DNA of 22,236 nt, from the NCBI GenBank assembly GCA_016463265.1, contig JAEMRP010000003.1, positions 1 through 22,236 of the forward strand. Reading direction: 5' to 3'. Numbering within the stretch: position 1 is the first letter of the stretch; each line of letters opens with the position of its first letter. Below are positions 1 through 7,677 of the stretch, in pieces. The DNA comes from Microbacteriaceae bacterium (GTDB lineage Bacteria; Actinomycetota; Actinomycetes; Actinomycetales; Microbacteriaceae). The notes beneath the pieces were generated by a model, which did not search any database, was not told where the DNA came from, and was given only the letters and a program-made list of their open reading frames with translations. A program made the translations under genes and the position numbers.

Positions 1-797
1 GCGGGCGGCTCGCCCTCGGTAATCAGGTGACGCGGTAGGTCGAACACGTCACAGGCTGCGTAGGCGAGTTCCATGCGGGTCACCGCAGTGTCGCCGACAA
101 GGTGAAAGGTTCCGGTCGCGTCCCGCGCGATGATTCGGCCGATTTGCGCCCCGGCTTCGGATGCGAGGGACGGAGTCGTGATCTGGTTGACGTTGGGGCC
201 GCCCCAGACCTGAAACTCGTTCCCTGCGCGAAGTGACCGCACGAGGGTGTCGACGTAAAAGCCGAAGCCGACGTCCTGCAACCTCGGTGCTTCGGCGATT
301 CGGTGACGTCCCATCACCCCAGCGACTCGAGCGACGACCCCTCGGCCCTCCAGTGAACTGTGAACGGCTTGCTCGGCGAGGCCTTTCAGATATCCGTAAT
401 AGTTGATGGCGTTGCCATGATTGGATTCGGGTTCACGATGTCCCGTTCCGTCCATCACCCAGTCGGTCGAAATGAAGATGAACTTCTGCCCGTTGCCGTC
501 CGCGATGCGCGCGAGCCGTTCGGTCAGGGCAACGTAATTGTCGTAGGCTGCCGCCCGGTCGTTGAGTAGGCGCCGAAAGTCGTCCGCGATCGCGCAGTGA
601 ACGACCGCGTCCACGCCGTCGAGTGCGTGTGAAATCGATTCGTCGGACGAATAGTCGACGTCAACCAGAGGCCACGACGCGGTATAGCCTGACCGGTTTC
701 GGGTAAGCCCGACGACCGAGTGCCCCAGCAGCATCAGGGACTCGGCGATGTTACTGCCAACGAATCCAGTCGAGCCGGTTATCGCAATTCGTGCCAT
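1..797 (-). CDS. RmlD-like extended SDR, NAD(P)-dependent sugar(-nucleotide) reductase/epimerase, 3' end cut by window edge
   Basis: Reading the minus strand from the ATG at 797 gives 265 open codons running off the left edge, so the C-terminus is missing. The N-terminus is a Rossmann nucleotide-binding fold with GSTGFVG at residues 8-14 (GxxGxxG), followed later by ISTDWV and the SDR catalytic YYGYLK (YxxxK). This is the plan of dTDP-4-dehydrorhamnose reductase (RmlD) and related atypical SDRs. The start is supported by GAGGGAG (803-809) five bases upstream. It is divergent from iolG, with 65 bp between start codons. Its substrate cannot be told: RmlD-like proteins also occur outside rhamnose synthesis, and the neighbours suggest a role with cyclitols or an unusual sugar. 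Family confidence is high, substrate confidence low. Confidence 0.85.
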   Translation of the reverse strand, partial: MARIAITGSTGFVGSNIAESLMLLGHSVVGLTRNRSGYTASWPLVDVDYSSDESISHALDGVDAVVHCAIADDFRRLLNDRAAAYDNYVALTERLARIADGNGQKFIFISTDWVMDGTGHREPESNHGNAINYYGYLKGLAEQAVHSSLEGRGVVARVAGVMGRHRIAEAPRLQDVGFGFYVDTLVRSLRAGNEFQVWGGPNVNQITTPSLASEAGAQIGRIIARDATGTFHLVGDTAVTRMELAYAACDVFDLPRHLITEGEPP

Positions 798-828
798 GGG
801 GTCTCCCTCGGGTTAGTGCGTATCTATA

Positions 829-849
829 TTGTAGATTTGTCCTAACAAT
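829..849. promoter_or_regulatory. Candidate operator in the SDR/iolG divergent region
   Basis: TTGTCCTAACAA at 837-848 is a 12-bp dyad (TTGT-N4-ACAA), and ATTGT (828-832) with ACAAT (845-849) forms an overlapping wider dyad. The site lies directly before the iolG ribosome-binding site (GAAAGGA, 851-857), where bound protein could block iolG. Similar 12-mers occur at 2876-2887 and 6735-6746. Assignment to the GntR protein of this locus is inference. Confidence 0.45.
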
Positions 850-862
850 CGAAAGGAACGCT

Positions 863-1870
863 GTGAGCGATCTGAATATCGGACTCATCGGTTCGGGCCG
901 AATCGGTCAGGTGCACGCGGGCAGTATCGCCGACACCAAGGGTGCTAACCTCGCCTGGATTTGCGACCCGTTTATCGACGGCGCGACGGCGCTCGCGGCA
1001 GAGTTCGGCGGAAAGGTCACGGCCGACCCCGAAGACGTCTTTAAGTCTGGCGAGGTCGACGTCATCGTCGTCGCGTCACCCACACCCACGCACCTCGACA
1101 TGATCGACCGCGCGATCGACGAGGGAATCCACGTCCTGTGCGAAAAACCCATCGATCTCGATATCGCCAAGGTGGAAGTGCTTCGCGACAAGGCAAACGC
1201 GGCGAAGGTTCACATCGCGATTGGGTTCAACCGACGTTTTGACCCTCAATTCGAGTCGATCCAGAAGCGGGTTGCCGCCGGTGAAGTGGGCAAGCTCGAA
1301 CAGCTCGTCATCCTGTCGCGTGATCCCGGCCCCGCCCCGCGCGCGTACATCGCGGTCTCGGGTGGAATCTTCCGTGACATGACGATTCACGACTTCGACA
1401 TGGCGCGCTACTTTGTGCCCGACATCATCGACGTGTATGCGGCCGGCACGAACGTCTTCAGTGACGACATCAAAGCCGAGAACGACTACGACTCGGTGTC
1501 GGTCACAATGCGAGGTCGGGGTGGCGAAATCATCGTCATCGTCAACTCACGTCACTCGGCATACGGCTACGACCAGCGCCTCGAGGCCTTCGGCGACAAA
1601 GCGATGTTTCACGCCCACAACGTTTCGCCGACGACCGTTCAGAAATACGACGCCACGGGAACAGGACAGGCCGAGCCGTTCATCGACGCCTTCCTCGTTC
1701 GATACGCGGTGTCGTATCGGCGCGAACTCGCGCTGTTCCTCGACGGTATTCGCGACGGGAAGAACTACAACCCGACGTTCGACGACGGCCGTGCCGCGTT
1801 GATCCTCGCGGACGCCGCCACGGAATCGGCTCGCACGGGTAAGTCCGTGTCAGTCGACGGCAAGCTCTAA
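863..1870 (+). CDS. iolG: myo-Inositol 2-dehydrogenase (Gfo/Idh/MocA family)
   Basis: Cytoplasmic NAD-dependent enzyme that oxidises myo-inositol to 2-keto-myo-inositol (scyllo-inosose), the first step of inositol catabolism. The 335-residue product has an N-terminal Rossmann fold with G10-S-G12-R-I-G15, the CEKP motif (93-96) with catalytic Lys95, and the Asp172/His176 pair in RDMTIHDFDM. The Asp and His numbers coincide with those described for Bacillus IolG, and the length is normal. The C-terminal HSAYGYDQRLEAFG stretch is also IolG-like. GTG at 863 is preferred to the in-frame ATG at 791 because GAAAGGA lies 5-6 bases before it, the protein then begins at the fold, and the upstream ATG would overlap the divergent gene. 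Related cyclitol or sugar dehydrogenases share these motifs, so exact substrate is probable rather than proven. Confidence 0.88.
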   Translation: MSDLNIGLIGSGRIGQVHAGSIADTKGANLAWICDPFIDGATALAAEFGGKVTADPEDVFKSGEVDVIVVASPTPTHLDMIDRAIDEGIHVLCEKPIDLDIAKVEVLRDKANAAKVHIAIGFNRRFDPQFESIQKRVAAGEVGKLEQLVILSRDPGPAPRAYIAVSGGIFRDMTIHDFDMARYFVPDIIDVYAAGTNVFSDDIKAENDYDSVSVTMRGRGGEIIVIVNSRHSAYGYDQRLEAFGDKAMFHAHNVSPTTVQKYDATGTGQAEPFIDAFLVRYAVSYRRELALFLDGIRDGKNYNPTFDDGRAALILADAATESARTGKSVSVDGKL

Positions 1871-1922
1871 CGGTCAACGTCGAACGGCCCGAGGTTTTCC
1901 TCGGGCCGTTCGACGTTGACCG
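1871..1922. terminator. Perfect 24-bp bidirectional hairpin between convergent genes
   Basis: Arms 1871-1894 and 1899-1922 are perfectly complementary around a TTTT loop (1895-1898). The left arm starts at the base after the iolG stop, and the right arm ends three bases before the stop of the opposing gene. It can fold in transcripts from both sides. No U-tract follows on either strand, so it may act as a U-independent terminator or a 3' stabiliser. Confidence 0.85.
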
Positions 1923-1925
1923 CAA

Positions 1926-2795
1926 TTAACCAAGTAGGGAAAGCAAATACGTGACGCTCGCTCGTGCGTCGATGATGGGACCTTCGCCCTCTGCTGGTTC
2001 GGCGGTGACAACATAGTCCTGCTCGAGCACGTACCAGCCGGCGAAGCCCGCCGCCTCGAGAGAATTCACGATTGCCGCGATGTCGACGTCACCCTGACCG
2101 AGCGGCACGTACATTCCGGCGGCAACTCCCTCGTAATAGCTCCACTCGCCGGACTTAACCTTGTTCGCTAGCGAGAGGTTGACATCTTTTGCATGCACGT
2201 GCTTGACGCGGCCCGCGTGATCGCGGGCAAACGTGACCGGGTCGGCTCCGCCGATGAGCATGTGGCCGGTATCCAGGCAGAAACCGATCGATGTCCCCGC
2301 GAGAACGCGCGCGACGTCTTCTGCCGATTCGATGATGGTTCCCATGTGGGGGTGAATCACTGCGAGAATTCCGTATTCCGCGGCAAGTGCCTCGAGTTCC
2401 GTGAGGTTCGTGAACAGTGTCTGCCATTCAGCGTCACTGAGCACCGGTCGATTGTCGTAGCCCTCACTGCCGGTACTCGCGGCGAGAACCATGGCCTCAG
2501 CGCCGGCGGCCTTGAACACCTCAAGTTCAGCGCGAATCTCGGGTTTCGGGTCGTGGGCAGCGTCGTGCAGGACGACTGGGACGAATCCGCCTACGGCGGA
2601 AAGTCCGTGTTCGCGGAGGGTTGCGACACGACCCGCGGCCTCGACCGGCAAGAACCCCAACGGACCGAATTCGCAGGCGCTGTAGCCGAGTTCCGTCATC
2701 TCGCGAAGGACGCGGTCTTGACTCATTTGGTGGCCCCAATCGGGAACTTCGATGACGCCCCATGAGATGGGTGCGCCAGCAATCTTTGCGCTCAT
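1926..2795 (-). CDS. IolE-like inosose dehydratase / sugar phosphate isomerase-epimerase (xylose isomerase-like TIM barrel)
   Basis: The 289-residue product belongs to the AP endonuclease 2/xylose isomerase-like TIM-barrel superfamily. Its opening GAPISWGVIEVPDWGHQ resembles actinobacterial proteins annotated as IolE (2-keto-myo-inositol dehydratase), which acts after IolG. Likely metal or catalytic residues are in VIHPHMG (His148, His150), Glu156, CLDTGH (Asp175, His178), HVHAKD (199-204) and the C-terminal LEQD (Glu258). The ATG at 2795 is chosen over an upstream in-frame start at 2924 because GAAAGGAAAG sits just before it and similarity begins at SAKIAGAPISWG. It is convergent with iolG and divergent from the importer. 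Epimerase or isomerase activity on another cyclitol is an alternative, so no firm symbol is given. Confidence 0.82.
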   Translation of the reverse strand: MSAKIAGAPISWGVIEVPDWGHQMSQDRVLREMTELGYSACEFGPLGFLPVEAAGRVATLREHGLSAVGGFVPVVLHDAAHDPKPEIRAELEVFKAAGAEAMVLAASTGSEGYDNRPVLSDAEWQTLFTNLTELEALAAEYGILAVIHPHMGTIIESAEDVARVLAGTSIGFCLDTGHMLIGGADPVTFARDHAGRVKHVHAKDVNLSLANKVKSGEWSYYEGVAAGMYVPLGQGDVDIAAIVNSLEAAGFAGWYVLEQDYVVTAEPAEGEGPIIDARASVTYLLSLLG

Positions 2796-2845
2796 GATGT
2801 GTGCTTTCCTTTCGGTGGATCGACCACGATGTCCGATCCTGCGGG

Positions 2846-2873
2846 ATTGATGCTGATTTCGGGAAAATGTCAA
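2846..2873 (-). promoter_or_regulatory. Candidate promoter of the iolE-like gene
   Basis: On the minus strand a perfect -35 TTGACA (plus coordinates 2868-2873) is followed after 16 bp by a weak -10 ATCAAT (2846-2851), about 50 bp before the start codon. The -10 is poor, so this is tentative. The candidate operator dyad abuts the -35. Confidence 0.4.
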
Positions 2874-2889
2874 AGTTGATTCTACAACT
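2874..2889. promoter_or_regulatory. Candidate operator between the iolE-like gene and the ABC importer
   Basis: AGTTGATTCTACAACT is a dyad with perfect 5-bp arms around six bases; its core TTGATTCTACAA (2876-2887) has the same TTG-N6-CAA form as sites at 837-848 and 6735-6746. It overlaps the likely -35 of the importer and sits beside the -35 of the divergent gene, so one bound dimer could control both. Confidence 0.5.
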
Positions 2890-2903
2890 GCGTTTGATAT
2901 GAC
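2876..2903 (+). promoter_or_regulatory. Candidate promoter of the sugar ABC importer operon
   Basis: TTGATT (2876-2881), a 16-bp spacer and TATGAC (2898-2903) form a plausible sigma-70-type promoter. CATAGT at 2903-2908 is an alternative -10. The leader of about 65 nt contains an inverted repeat at 2917-2940. Confidence 0.4.
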
Positions 2904-2916
2904 ATAGTTAACGTTG

Positions 2917-2940
2917 TCGTGCATCGCCCTAGGTGCACGA
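2917..2940. repeat. Inverted repeat in the importer leader
   Basis: TCGTGCA (2917-2923) and TGCACGA (2934-2940) are perfect 7-bp arms around 10 bases. TTGTC (2914-2918) and GACAA (2943-2947) flank it as an overlapping outer dyad. It lies between promoter and ribosome-binding site, so it may be an RNA hairpin or a second operator. Confidence 0.5.
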
Positions 2941-2974
2941 AGGACAATTTAACACTCAAGGAAGAGAGGCTTCA

Positions 2975-3946
2975 ATGTCCTGGAAGAAATTCGCGGCACT
3001 CGCCGCAGTCTCATCGCTCGCACTCGCGGGCTGTGCAACGGCCGGTGGCGACACCGCTCCCGCTGCAGGAGACAACGCTGACATCAAGATCTGTGTCTAC
3101 ACGCACGGTGACGGTGGAACGTTCTGGTCGGTTGCTCAGGCTGGTGCCGAAGCTGCTGCGGCAGACCTCGGTGTCACTCTTGACTACCAAGGATCGACGA
3201 ACGACTCGGCAAAGCAGGCTTCGACCATCGAAGCCGGCGTTGCGGGTGGTTGCTCGGGTATCGCAGCATCGGCTCCCGATGCTGAAGCCATCACGGACGC
3301 AATGCTCGCCGCGGCCGCTGCTGGTATCCCCACCGTCACGATGAACTCCGGTTCGTCGGTGTTCCGCGACCTCGGTGCGTTCACGCACGTTGGTCAGGAC
3401 GAAATCGTTGCTGGACGCGAAGCTGGACTTCGTTTCAACGACCTCGGTGCAACCAAGATTCTCTGCCCCATTCAGGAAGCAGCGAACTCGGGTCTGACCG
3501 ACCGTTGTCAGGGTGCTCGTGAGACCTTCGCCGGTGAAGTTATTGACTTCAACATCGATGGTGGACTCGCTGACCTCGCTGGTTCGGCTGCCAAGATCCA
3601 GGCTGCACTCGAGGCCGACCCGGCCATCGATGGCATCTTCGCGCTCAACGCAGACATCGCAACCGGTGCAGCTCTCGTTGCTTCGGACGCCACTGGTCGC
3701 AACGCGATCATCGGTACCGTCGACATGTCGGCTGACGCACTCACCGCAATCAAGGACGGAAAGATGGCCTTCGCCGTAGACCAGCAGCAGTACGCGCAGG
3801 GCTACATGTCGGTTGTCCTCTTGTTCCTCAACATCACCAACGCTCACGAGCTCGGTGGTGGACTCCCCATCTACACCGGCCCCGGTTTTGTTACCGCGGA
3901 CAACGTAGACAAGGTCATGGAACTGGTCGCAGCAGGTACGCGCTAG
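2975..3946 (+). CDS. Sugar/cyclitol ABC transporter substrate-binding lipoprotein (RbsB/Peripla_BP_4 type)
   Basis: The 323-residue product is the extracytoplasmic solute receptor of a CUT2-type importer. It starts with a lipoprotein signal, MSWKKFAALAAVSSLALAGC, with lipobox LAGC and lipidated Cys20, which would anchor it to the outer face of the membrane. The rest is a two-lobe type I periplasmic-binding fold resembling RbsB-class proteins (for example ICVYTHGDGGTFWSVAQAG after the linker and a DGIFALNADIATGA stretch). The start at 2975 is fixed by AAGGAAGAGAGG and by the signal peptide; the longer in-frame ATG at 2933 would bury the signal. It is followed by a hairpin, then permease and ATPase. 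The neighbouring iolG and iolE-like genes suggest inositol or a related cyclitol as ligand; this is inference. Confidence 0.9.
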   Translation: MSWKKFAALAAVSSLALAGCATAGGDTAPAAGDNADIKICVYTHGDGGTFWSVAQAGAEAAAADLGVTLDYQGSTNDSAKQASTIEAGVAGGCSGIAASAPDAEAITDAMLAAAAAGIPTVTMNSGSSVFRDLGAFTHVGQDEIVAGREAGLRFNDLGATKILCPIQEAANSGLTDRCQGARETFAGEVIDFNIDGGLADLAGSAAKIQAALEADPAIDGIFALNADIATGAALVASDATGRNAIIGTVDMSADALTAIKDGKMAFAVDQQQYAQGYMSVVLLFLNITNAHELGGGLPIYTGPGFVTADNVDKVMELVAAGTR

Positions 3947-3960
3947 TCTCTAGCATTACA

Positions 3961-4007
3961 AAAGGGGGCGGCTGGCGCAGGGAAACCGGTGCCAGCCGCT
4001 CTCCTTT
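3961..4007 (+). terminator. Intra-operon stem-loop after the binding-protein gene
   Basis: Arms 3961-3976 and 3991-4007 pair over about 16 bp with one bulge (core GCGGCTGGC/GCCAGCCGC), loop 3977-3990, then TATTCTT. Its place, 15 bp after the binding-protein stop and 39 bp before the permease start, fits a partial terminator or mRNA stabiliser giving more receptor than membrane subunits. Confidence 0.75.
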
Positions 4008-4045
4008 ATTCTTAGAATTATCGAAAGAGAAAGGTGAAGTCAACG

Positions 4046-5086
4046 ATGACCGCCGTAAAAGCAGATGAACGCGTTCAGCGCATCTCACTATTCACCAAAG
4101 CACTTCGCCGCCCCGAACTGGGTGCCCTCATCGGAGCGCTTGTCATTTTTACTGTCTTCGCCGTCGTCGACACGACGGGGCAGTTCGCACAACTCCAAGG
4201 CGCCGCGGGTTGGACCAAGTTCGCCGCTCCCATTGGCATTGTCTCAATTTTCGTCGCGCTGCTGATGATTGCCGGAGAGTTCGACCTCTCGTCGGGTGTC
4301 ATGGTCGGTTCTGCGGGGCTCCTCTTGGGAAACCTCATCAGCGAAGCCAACATGGGTGTGTGGCCAGCCATCCTGACGACTCTCGTGTTCGCGGCATTCG
4401 TCGGACTCGCCAATGGGTATCTGGTCATCAAAACAGGGCTGCCGTCATTCATCGTGACGCTCGCGACCTTCTTTGTTCTCAAGGGCATGAACCTCGCCGT
4501 CACGAAACTCATCACGGGTACTGTTCGCGTCGATGGCGTAGACACGGGCGAGGGCTTCGAGACCGCTCGGAGTTGGTTTGCAACAAAGATAGAGTTCGGT
4601 GGCGCGTCGTTCCAGGTCTCGGTGATTTGGTGGATTGGTTTCACCATCTTTGCGACCTGGCTGTTGACCCGAACCACGTTCGGAAACTGGATTTTCGCTT
4701 CCGGTGGTGACCCCAACGCCGCGCGTAACGCTGGCGTCCCTGTTGCTCGAACCAAAATCACACTCTTTGTTTTGACCTCGGTTGCGGCCGCGCTTGTCGG
4801 CTGCATGACGCTTCTCGAACTGCGAGGTATGCAGGCGGGGCAGGGAATTGGACAAGAGTTCTACTACATCATCGCTGCGGCGGTCGGTGGAACGCTCCTC
4901 ACTGGTGGTGCGGGTTCTGCAATCGGCGCTTCGATCGGGGCCATCATCATGGGATTTGCCGCCATCGGCATCCCTTACGCACTGTGGGACCAGGACTGGG
5001 TATCGACATTCCTCGGTGTCATCCTCTTCCTAGCAGTGCTGGTCAACACCTGGCTGTCGAAGCAGGCGAAGGGAGCCCGCAAATGA
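4046..5086 (+). CDS. Sugar/cyclitol ABC transporter permease (RbsC-like, CUT2 type)
   Basis: A 346-residue polytopic inner-membrane protein of the BPD_transp_2 (RbsC/AraH) family. Visible marks are [15 protein letters not shown] in the first half and the cytoplasmic coupling-loop motif [19 protein letters not shown], with about 8-10 hydrophobic segments. It forms the channel for the ligand delivered by the lipoprotein encoded upstream. ATG at 4046 is preferred over GTG at 4034, because AGAAAGG (4028-4034) is well spaced from the ATG and overlaps the GTG. The stop overlaps the ATPase start (ATGA at 5083-5086), implying translational coupling. Confidence 0.9.
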   Translation: MTAVKADERVQRISLFTKALRRPELGALIGALVIFTVFAVVDTTGQFAQLQGAAGWTKFAAPIGIVSIFVALLMIAGEFDLSSGVMVGSAGLLLGNLISEANMGVWPAILTTLVFAAFVGLANGYLVIKTGLPSFIVTLATFFVLKGMNLAVTKLITGTVRVDGVDTGEGFETARSWFATKIEFGGASFQVSVIWWIGFTIFATWLLTRTTFGNWIFASGGDPNAARNAGVPVARTKITLFVLTSVAAALVGCMTLLELRGMQAGQGIGQEFYYIIAAAVGGTLLTGGAGSAIGASIGAIIMGFAAIGIPYALWDQDWVSTFLGVILFLAVLVNTWLSKQAKGARK

Positions 5087-5883
5087 GCGCCAAGAAATCC
5101 GCTGATCCGATCCTCGAACTCAAGGGTGTCGGAAAGTCCTTCGGGAACGTCGTTGCACTTCGCGATGTCGACATCGCTGTGTTCCCGGGACAGGTCACCT
5201 GTGTTCTGGGTGACAACGGCGCAGGGAAATCCACCCTCATCAAAATCCTGTCGGGAGTGCACAAGGCGAGCGAAGGTGAATTCCTGATCTCGGGGCAAAA
5301 AACCGAGTTCAATTCGCCGCGTGACGCAATGTCGAAAGGAATCGCGACGGTGTTCCAAGACCTCGCCACGGTTCCGTTGATGTCGGTTTGGCGAAACTTC
5401 TTCCTTGGGAATGAACCAAAGAAATGGTGGAAGCCACTCGGAATTCTCGACACGAAGTTTGCGAAGGAAACCGCCAAGGCCGAACTCCTCAACATGGGAA
5501 TCGACCTTCGCGACACAAACCAGGCGATCGGCACCCTCTCGGGTGGTGAACGTCAGGCCGTTGCAATCGCCCGAGCGGTCTACTTCGGCGCCAACGTGTT
5601 GATTCTCGACGAACCGACGAGCGCGCTCGGTGTTCGCCAGTCGGGAATTGTGCTCAAATATATCCTCGCCGCGCGTGAACGCGGGGTCGCGGTGATTTTC
5701 ATCACCCACAACCCACACCACGCGTTCCTCGTTGGCGACCACTTCTACCTGCTCAACCGTGGTCGCATGACTGCGTCTTTCATTCGTGAAAAGGTGCAGC
5801 TCGACGAGTTGATTCAGGCGATGGCGGGTGGAGCCGAGCTCGACACGCTGACCCACGAAATCAGCGTCATCCGTCAGGATTAG
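5083..5883 (+). CDS. Sugar/cyclitol ABC transporter ATP-binding protein, single nucleotide-binding domain
   Basis: The 266-residue product is an ABC ATPase with Walker [10 protein letters not shown] (43-51), Q-loop Gln92, signature LSGGE (152-156), Walker B LILDE (173-177) and the H-loop His209 in FITHN. It powers the importer with the RbsC-like permease. Most CUT2 ATPases (RbsA, MglA, XylG) are fused double domains of about 500 residues; this one ends after one domain, as in FrcA-type systems, so it should act as a homodimer. All motifs are intact and a hairpin follows the stop, so it is not a frameshifted remnant. It starts in a 4-bp overlap with the permease stop. Confidence 0.9.
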   Translation: MSAKKSADPILELKGVGKSFGNVVALRDVDIAVFPGQVTCVLGDNGAGKSTLIKILSGVHKASEGEFLISGQKTEFNSPRDAMSKGIATVFQDLATVPLMSVWRNFFLGNEPKKWWKPLGILDTKFAKETAKAELLNMGIDLRDTNQAIGTLSGGERQAVAIARAVYFGANVLILDEPTSALGVRQSGIVLKYILAARERGVAVIFITHNPHHAFLVGDHFYLLNRGRMTASFIREKVQLDELIQAMAGGAELDTLTHEISVIRQD

Positions 5884-5896
5884 GTTCGAACACAGC

Positions 5897-5926
5897 AAAG
5901 CGGCGTGGGGAAACCTGCGCCGCTTT
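5897..5926. terminator. Bidirectional terminator between the ABC operon and gntR
   Basis: AAAGCGGCG (5897-5905) and CGCCGCTTT (5918-5926) make a perfect 9-bp stem with a 12-nt loop. The A/T-rich base of the stem gives a short T or A run in both directions. It lies between the convergent ATPase and gntR stop codons. Confidence 0.8.
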
Positions 5927-5938
5927 CTGATTTAACGG

Positions 5939-6691
5939 TTATTTCTCAACCAGGGTGACTTCGAACGAATACAGGTCGGGCCGATAGTAGTGCGAACCGT
6001 ATTCGATGCCGACCCCCGAGTTGTCGAAGGCCGCACGCTCCATCGTGAGCAGCGCTGTGCCGCGATCGATATCGAGGAGTCCGGCTTCTGCGGCGTTGGC
6101 GGTGCGTGCACCAATTTTTTGCTTAGCGACGCGGATTGTGACCCCACGGCCTCGAAGGATTTCATAGAGCCCCGTGACGGACAGCTCACCTTCAGAGATG
6201 TCAAGGAAGTGTTCGGGCAACCAGTTCTCGAGAACCGCGACGGGCACGCCGTTGGCGATACGCAGTCGGCGGATGTGCAGCACAGGCGATCCGATGGGAA
6301 CTCCTAGGCGATCGGCGACCGTGTCGTTCGCCTTGTCCGCAGAGTAGAACAACAGTTGCGTCGTGGGTTTCTGTTGACCTTTGTTGAGGTCATCAAATAG
6401 CGACGTTAACTCGAGACCGCGCGTGACTCGGCCATGGACGACCTGTGTTCCAACACCGCGACGTCGGACCAGAAGTCCCTTGTCAACGAGGTCCTGAATT
6501 GCGCGACGGATCGTCGGCCGGCTGAGGTTGAGGCGTCCAGCGAGAGCGACTTCGTTTTCGAGTCGAGCACCCGCGGGAAGAGCACCCTCCATGATCGCTT
6601 TTTCGATTCGCTGCTCAACTTGGTAGTAGAGGGGAATTGGGCCAGAGCGCTCAAGGTCAGCAAACAGGTTTGCCATGACGTTGTCGTTCAT
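5939..6691 (-). CDS. GntR-family transcriptional regulator, HutC/UTRA subfamily
   Basis: A 250-residue DNA-binding regulator. Residues about 18-85 form a GntR winged helix (PLYYQVEQRIEKAI, LENEVALAGRLNLSRPTIRRA, then VRRRGVGTQV), and residues about 95-245 form a UTRA effector domain of the HutC group, which commonly binds sugars or related small molecules. The start at 6691 has GGGAGGG six bases upstream. It is convergent with the importer, so it probably acts as a local repressor released by the transported compound or a breakdown product. A 12-bp dyad 44 bp upstream of its start suggests autoregulation, and similar dyads precede iolG and the importer. The ligand cannot be read from the sequence. 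Confidence 0.92.
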   Translation of the reverse strand: MNDNVMANLFADLERSGPIPLYYQVEQRIEKAIMEGALPAGARLENEVALAGRLNLSRPTIRRAIQDLVDKGLLVRRRGVGTQVVHGRVTRGLELTSLFDDLNKGQQKPTTQLLFYSADKANDTVADRLGVPIGSPVLHIRRLRIANGVPVAVLENWLPEHFLDISEGELSVTGLYEILRGRGVTIRVAKQKIGARTANAAEAGLLDIDRGTALLTMERAAFDNSGVGIEYGSHYYRPDLYSFEVTLVEK

Positions 6692-6734
6692 GTCTCACCC
6701 TCCCGCAAGCGAACAAAAGTGCCGTGTTGTCACA

Positions 6735-6746
6735 TTGTACGAACAA
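6735..6746. promoter_or_regulatory. Candidate GntR operator in the gntR/eamA divergent region
   Basis: TTGTACGAACAA has TTGT/ACAA arms around four bases, in the size range of HutC-type operators. On the minus strand it contains TACAAT, a good -10 for gntR. It resembles the dyads at 837-848 and 2876-2887. Confidence 0.5.
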
Positions 6747-6772
6747 ATAGACAAACCTCGCATATGTAACGC

Positions 6773-6778
6773 TACGCT
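6773..6778 (+). promoter_or_regulatory. Leaderless -10 element for the EamA gene
   Basis: TACGCT ends 6 bases before the ATG at 6785 and no convincing ribosome-binding site is present. A transcription start at the A of the ATG would give a leaderless mRNA, as at three other genes here. Confidence 0.5.
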
Positions 6779-6784
6779 GGCGAG

Positions 6785-7669
6785 ATGCGCTCTGTCCGGC
6801 TTTACGTTCCCGCTGTATTTGCGATGGCTTTTTGGGCCACAAACTTCGCTTTTGCGCCGGTGGTGTTGGAATCTATCGGACCCATCCAATTGACTGGGAT
6901 GCGCTGGTTCATTTCTCTCATCGCACTGGTTCCACTCGCCATGATCATGGAGAAGGCGACCCGCGCTGTCATTGTTAGCGAGTGGAAAACCCACGTTGTG
7001 CAAGCGCTGCTCGGCTACGTCGGATACACCCTGCTTCTCTATTACGCGCTCGGCGTGACCTCGCCCGTGACCGCCGCTGTTCTGATTTCGCTCAATCCCG
7101 CCACCATCGCCATTGCCGCTCGGTTCGTTCTCCACGAAAATTTGTCCACGCGAACAGTGATCGGAATCGCGATTTCGTTTGTTGGCGCTGTCATCGTCGT
7201 GTTGGGAACAGGAATCGCGGGAGAGTTCACGGTCTCGTACGGTGACGCGCTGGTGCTTGTGGCCATCGTCTTGTGGACCGCCTATTCGATGGTGTCCCCG
7301 CGCATCACAACGCCGCCCATAACGGCGACTGCCGTCCACGCGGGCATCTCAGGAATCATCATGATTCCCGTGATGATCATCGACATCGCCTTGGGAAACG
7401 GCGCGTGGCTACATCTTGACGGGTTCGATTGGCTCGGCATTCTGTGGATTGGGTTCATCCCCTCTGCCGGAGCGTACTTCCTCTGGAACATTTCGTCCGG
7501 CCTCATCGGACCCACGCGAACCGGTGCTTTTCTCAATCTGATCCCCGTTTTCACGGCACTTCTCGTCATCGCCGTCGGCGGTTCGGTGACTCCCACCCAA
7601 CTCGCCGGCGGGGCTCTTGTGTTGATTGGTGTGACCTACGCGAATCGCACGGCGCGAGCCGCTCGGTGA
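6785..7669 (+). CDS. EamA/DMT-superfamily permease
   Basis: A 294-residue membrane protein with about ten hydrophobic helices in two EamA repeats (approximately residues 5-135 and 150-285), typical of the drug/metabolite transporter superfamily (RhaT/YdcZ-like). Recognisable pieces are FWATNFAFAP near the N-terminus, LNPATIAIAARFVLHE at the end of repeat one and GPTRTGAFLNLIPVFTALL in repeat two. The substrate is unknown; relatives export amino acids or other metabolites. It is divergent from gntR across 93 bp. No terminator is visible before ychF, which starts 20 bp later with its own -10. The gene appears intact. Confidence 0.9.
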   Translation: MRSVRLYVPAVFAMAFWATNFAFAPVVLESIGPIQLTGMRWFISLIALVPLAMIMEKATRAVIVSEWKTHVVQALLGYVGYTLLLYYALGVTSPVTAAVLISLNPATIAIAARFVLHENLSTRTVIGIAISFVGAVIVVLGTGIAGEFTVSYGDALVLVAIVLWTAYSMVSPRITTPPITATAVHAGISGIIMIPVMIIDIALGNGAWLHLDGFDWLGILWIGFIPSAGAYFLWNISSGLIGPTRTGAFLNLIPVFTALLVIAVGGSVTPTQLAGGALVLIGVTYANRTARAAR

Positions 7670-7677
7670 CCCTCGCT

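Noticed and set aside
360..569. 69-codon plus-strand open frame at the left end
   Set aside because: It lies wholly inside the minus-strand SDR gene, which has intact Rossmann and YxxxK motifs.
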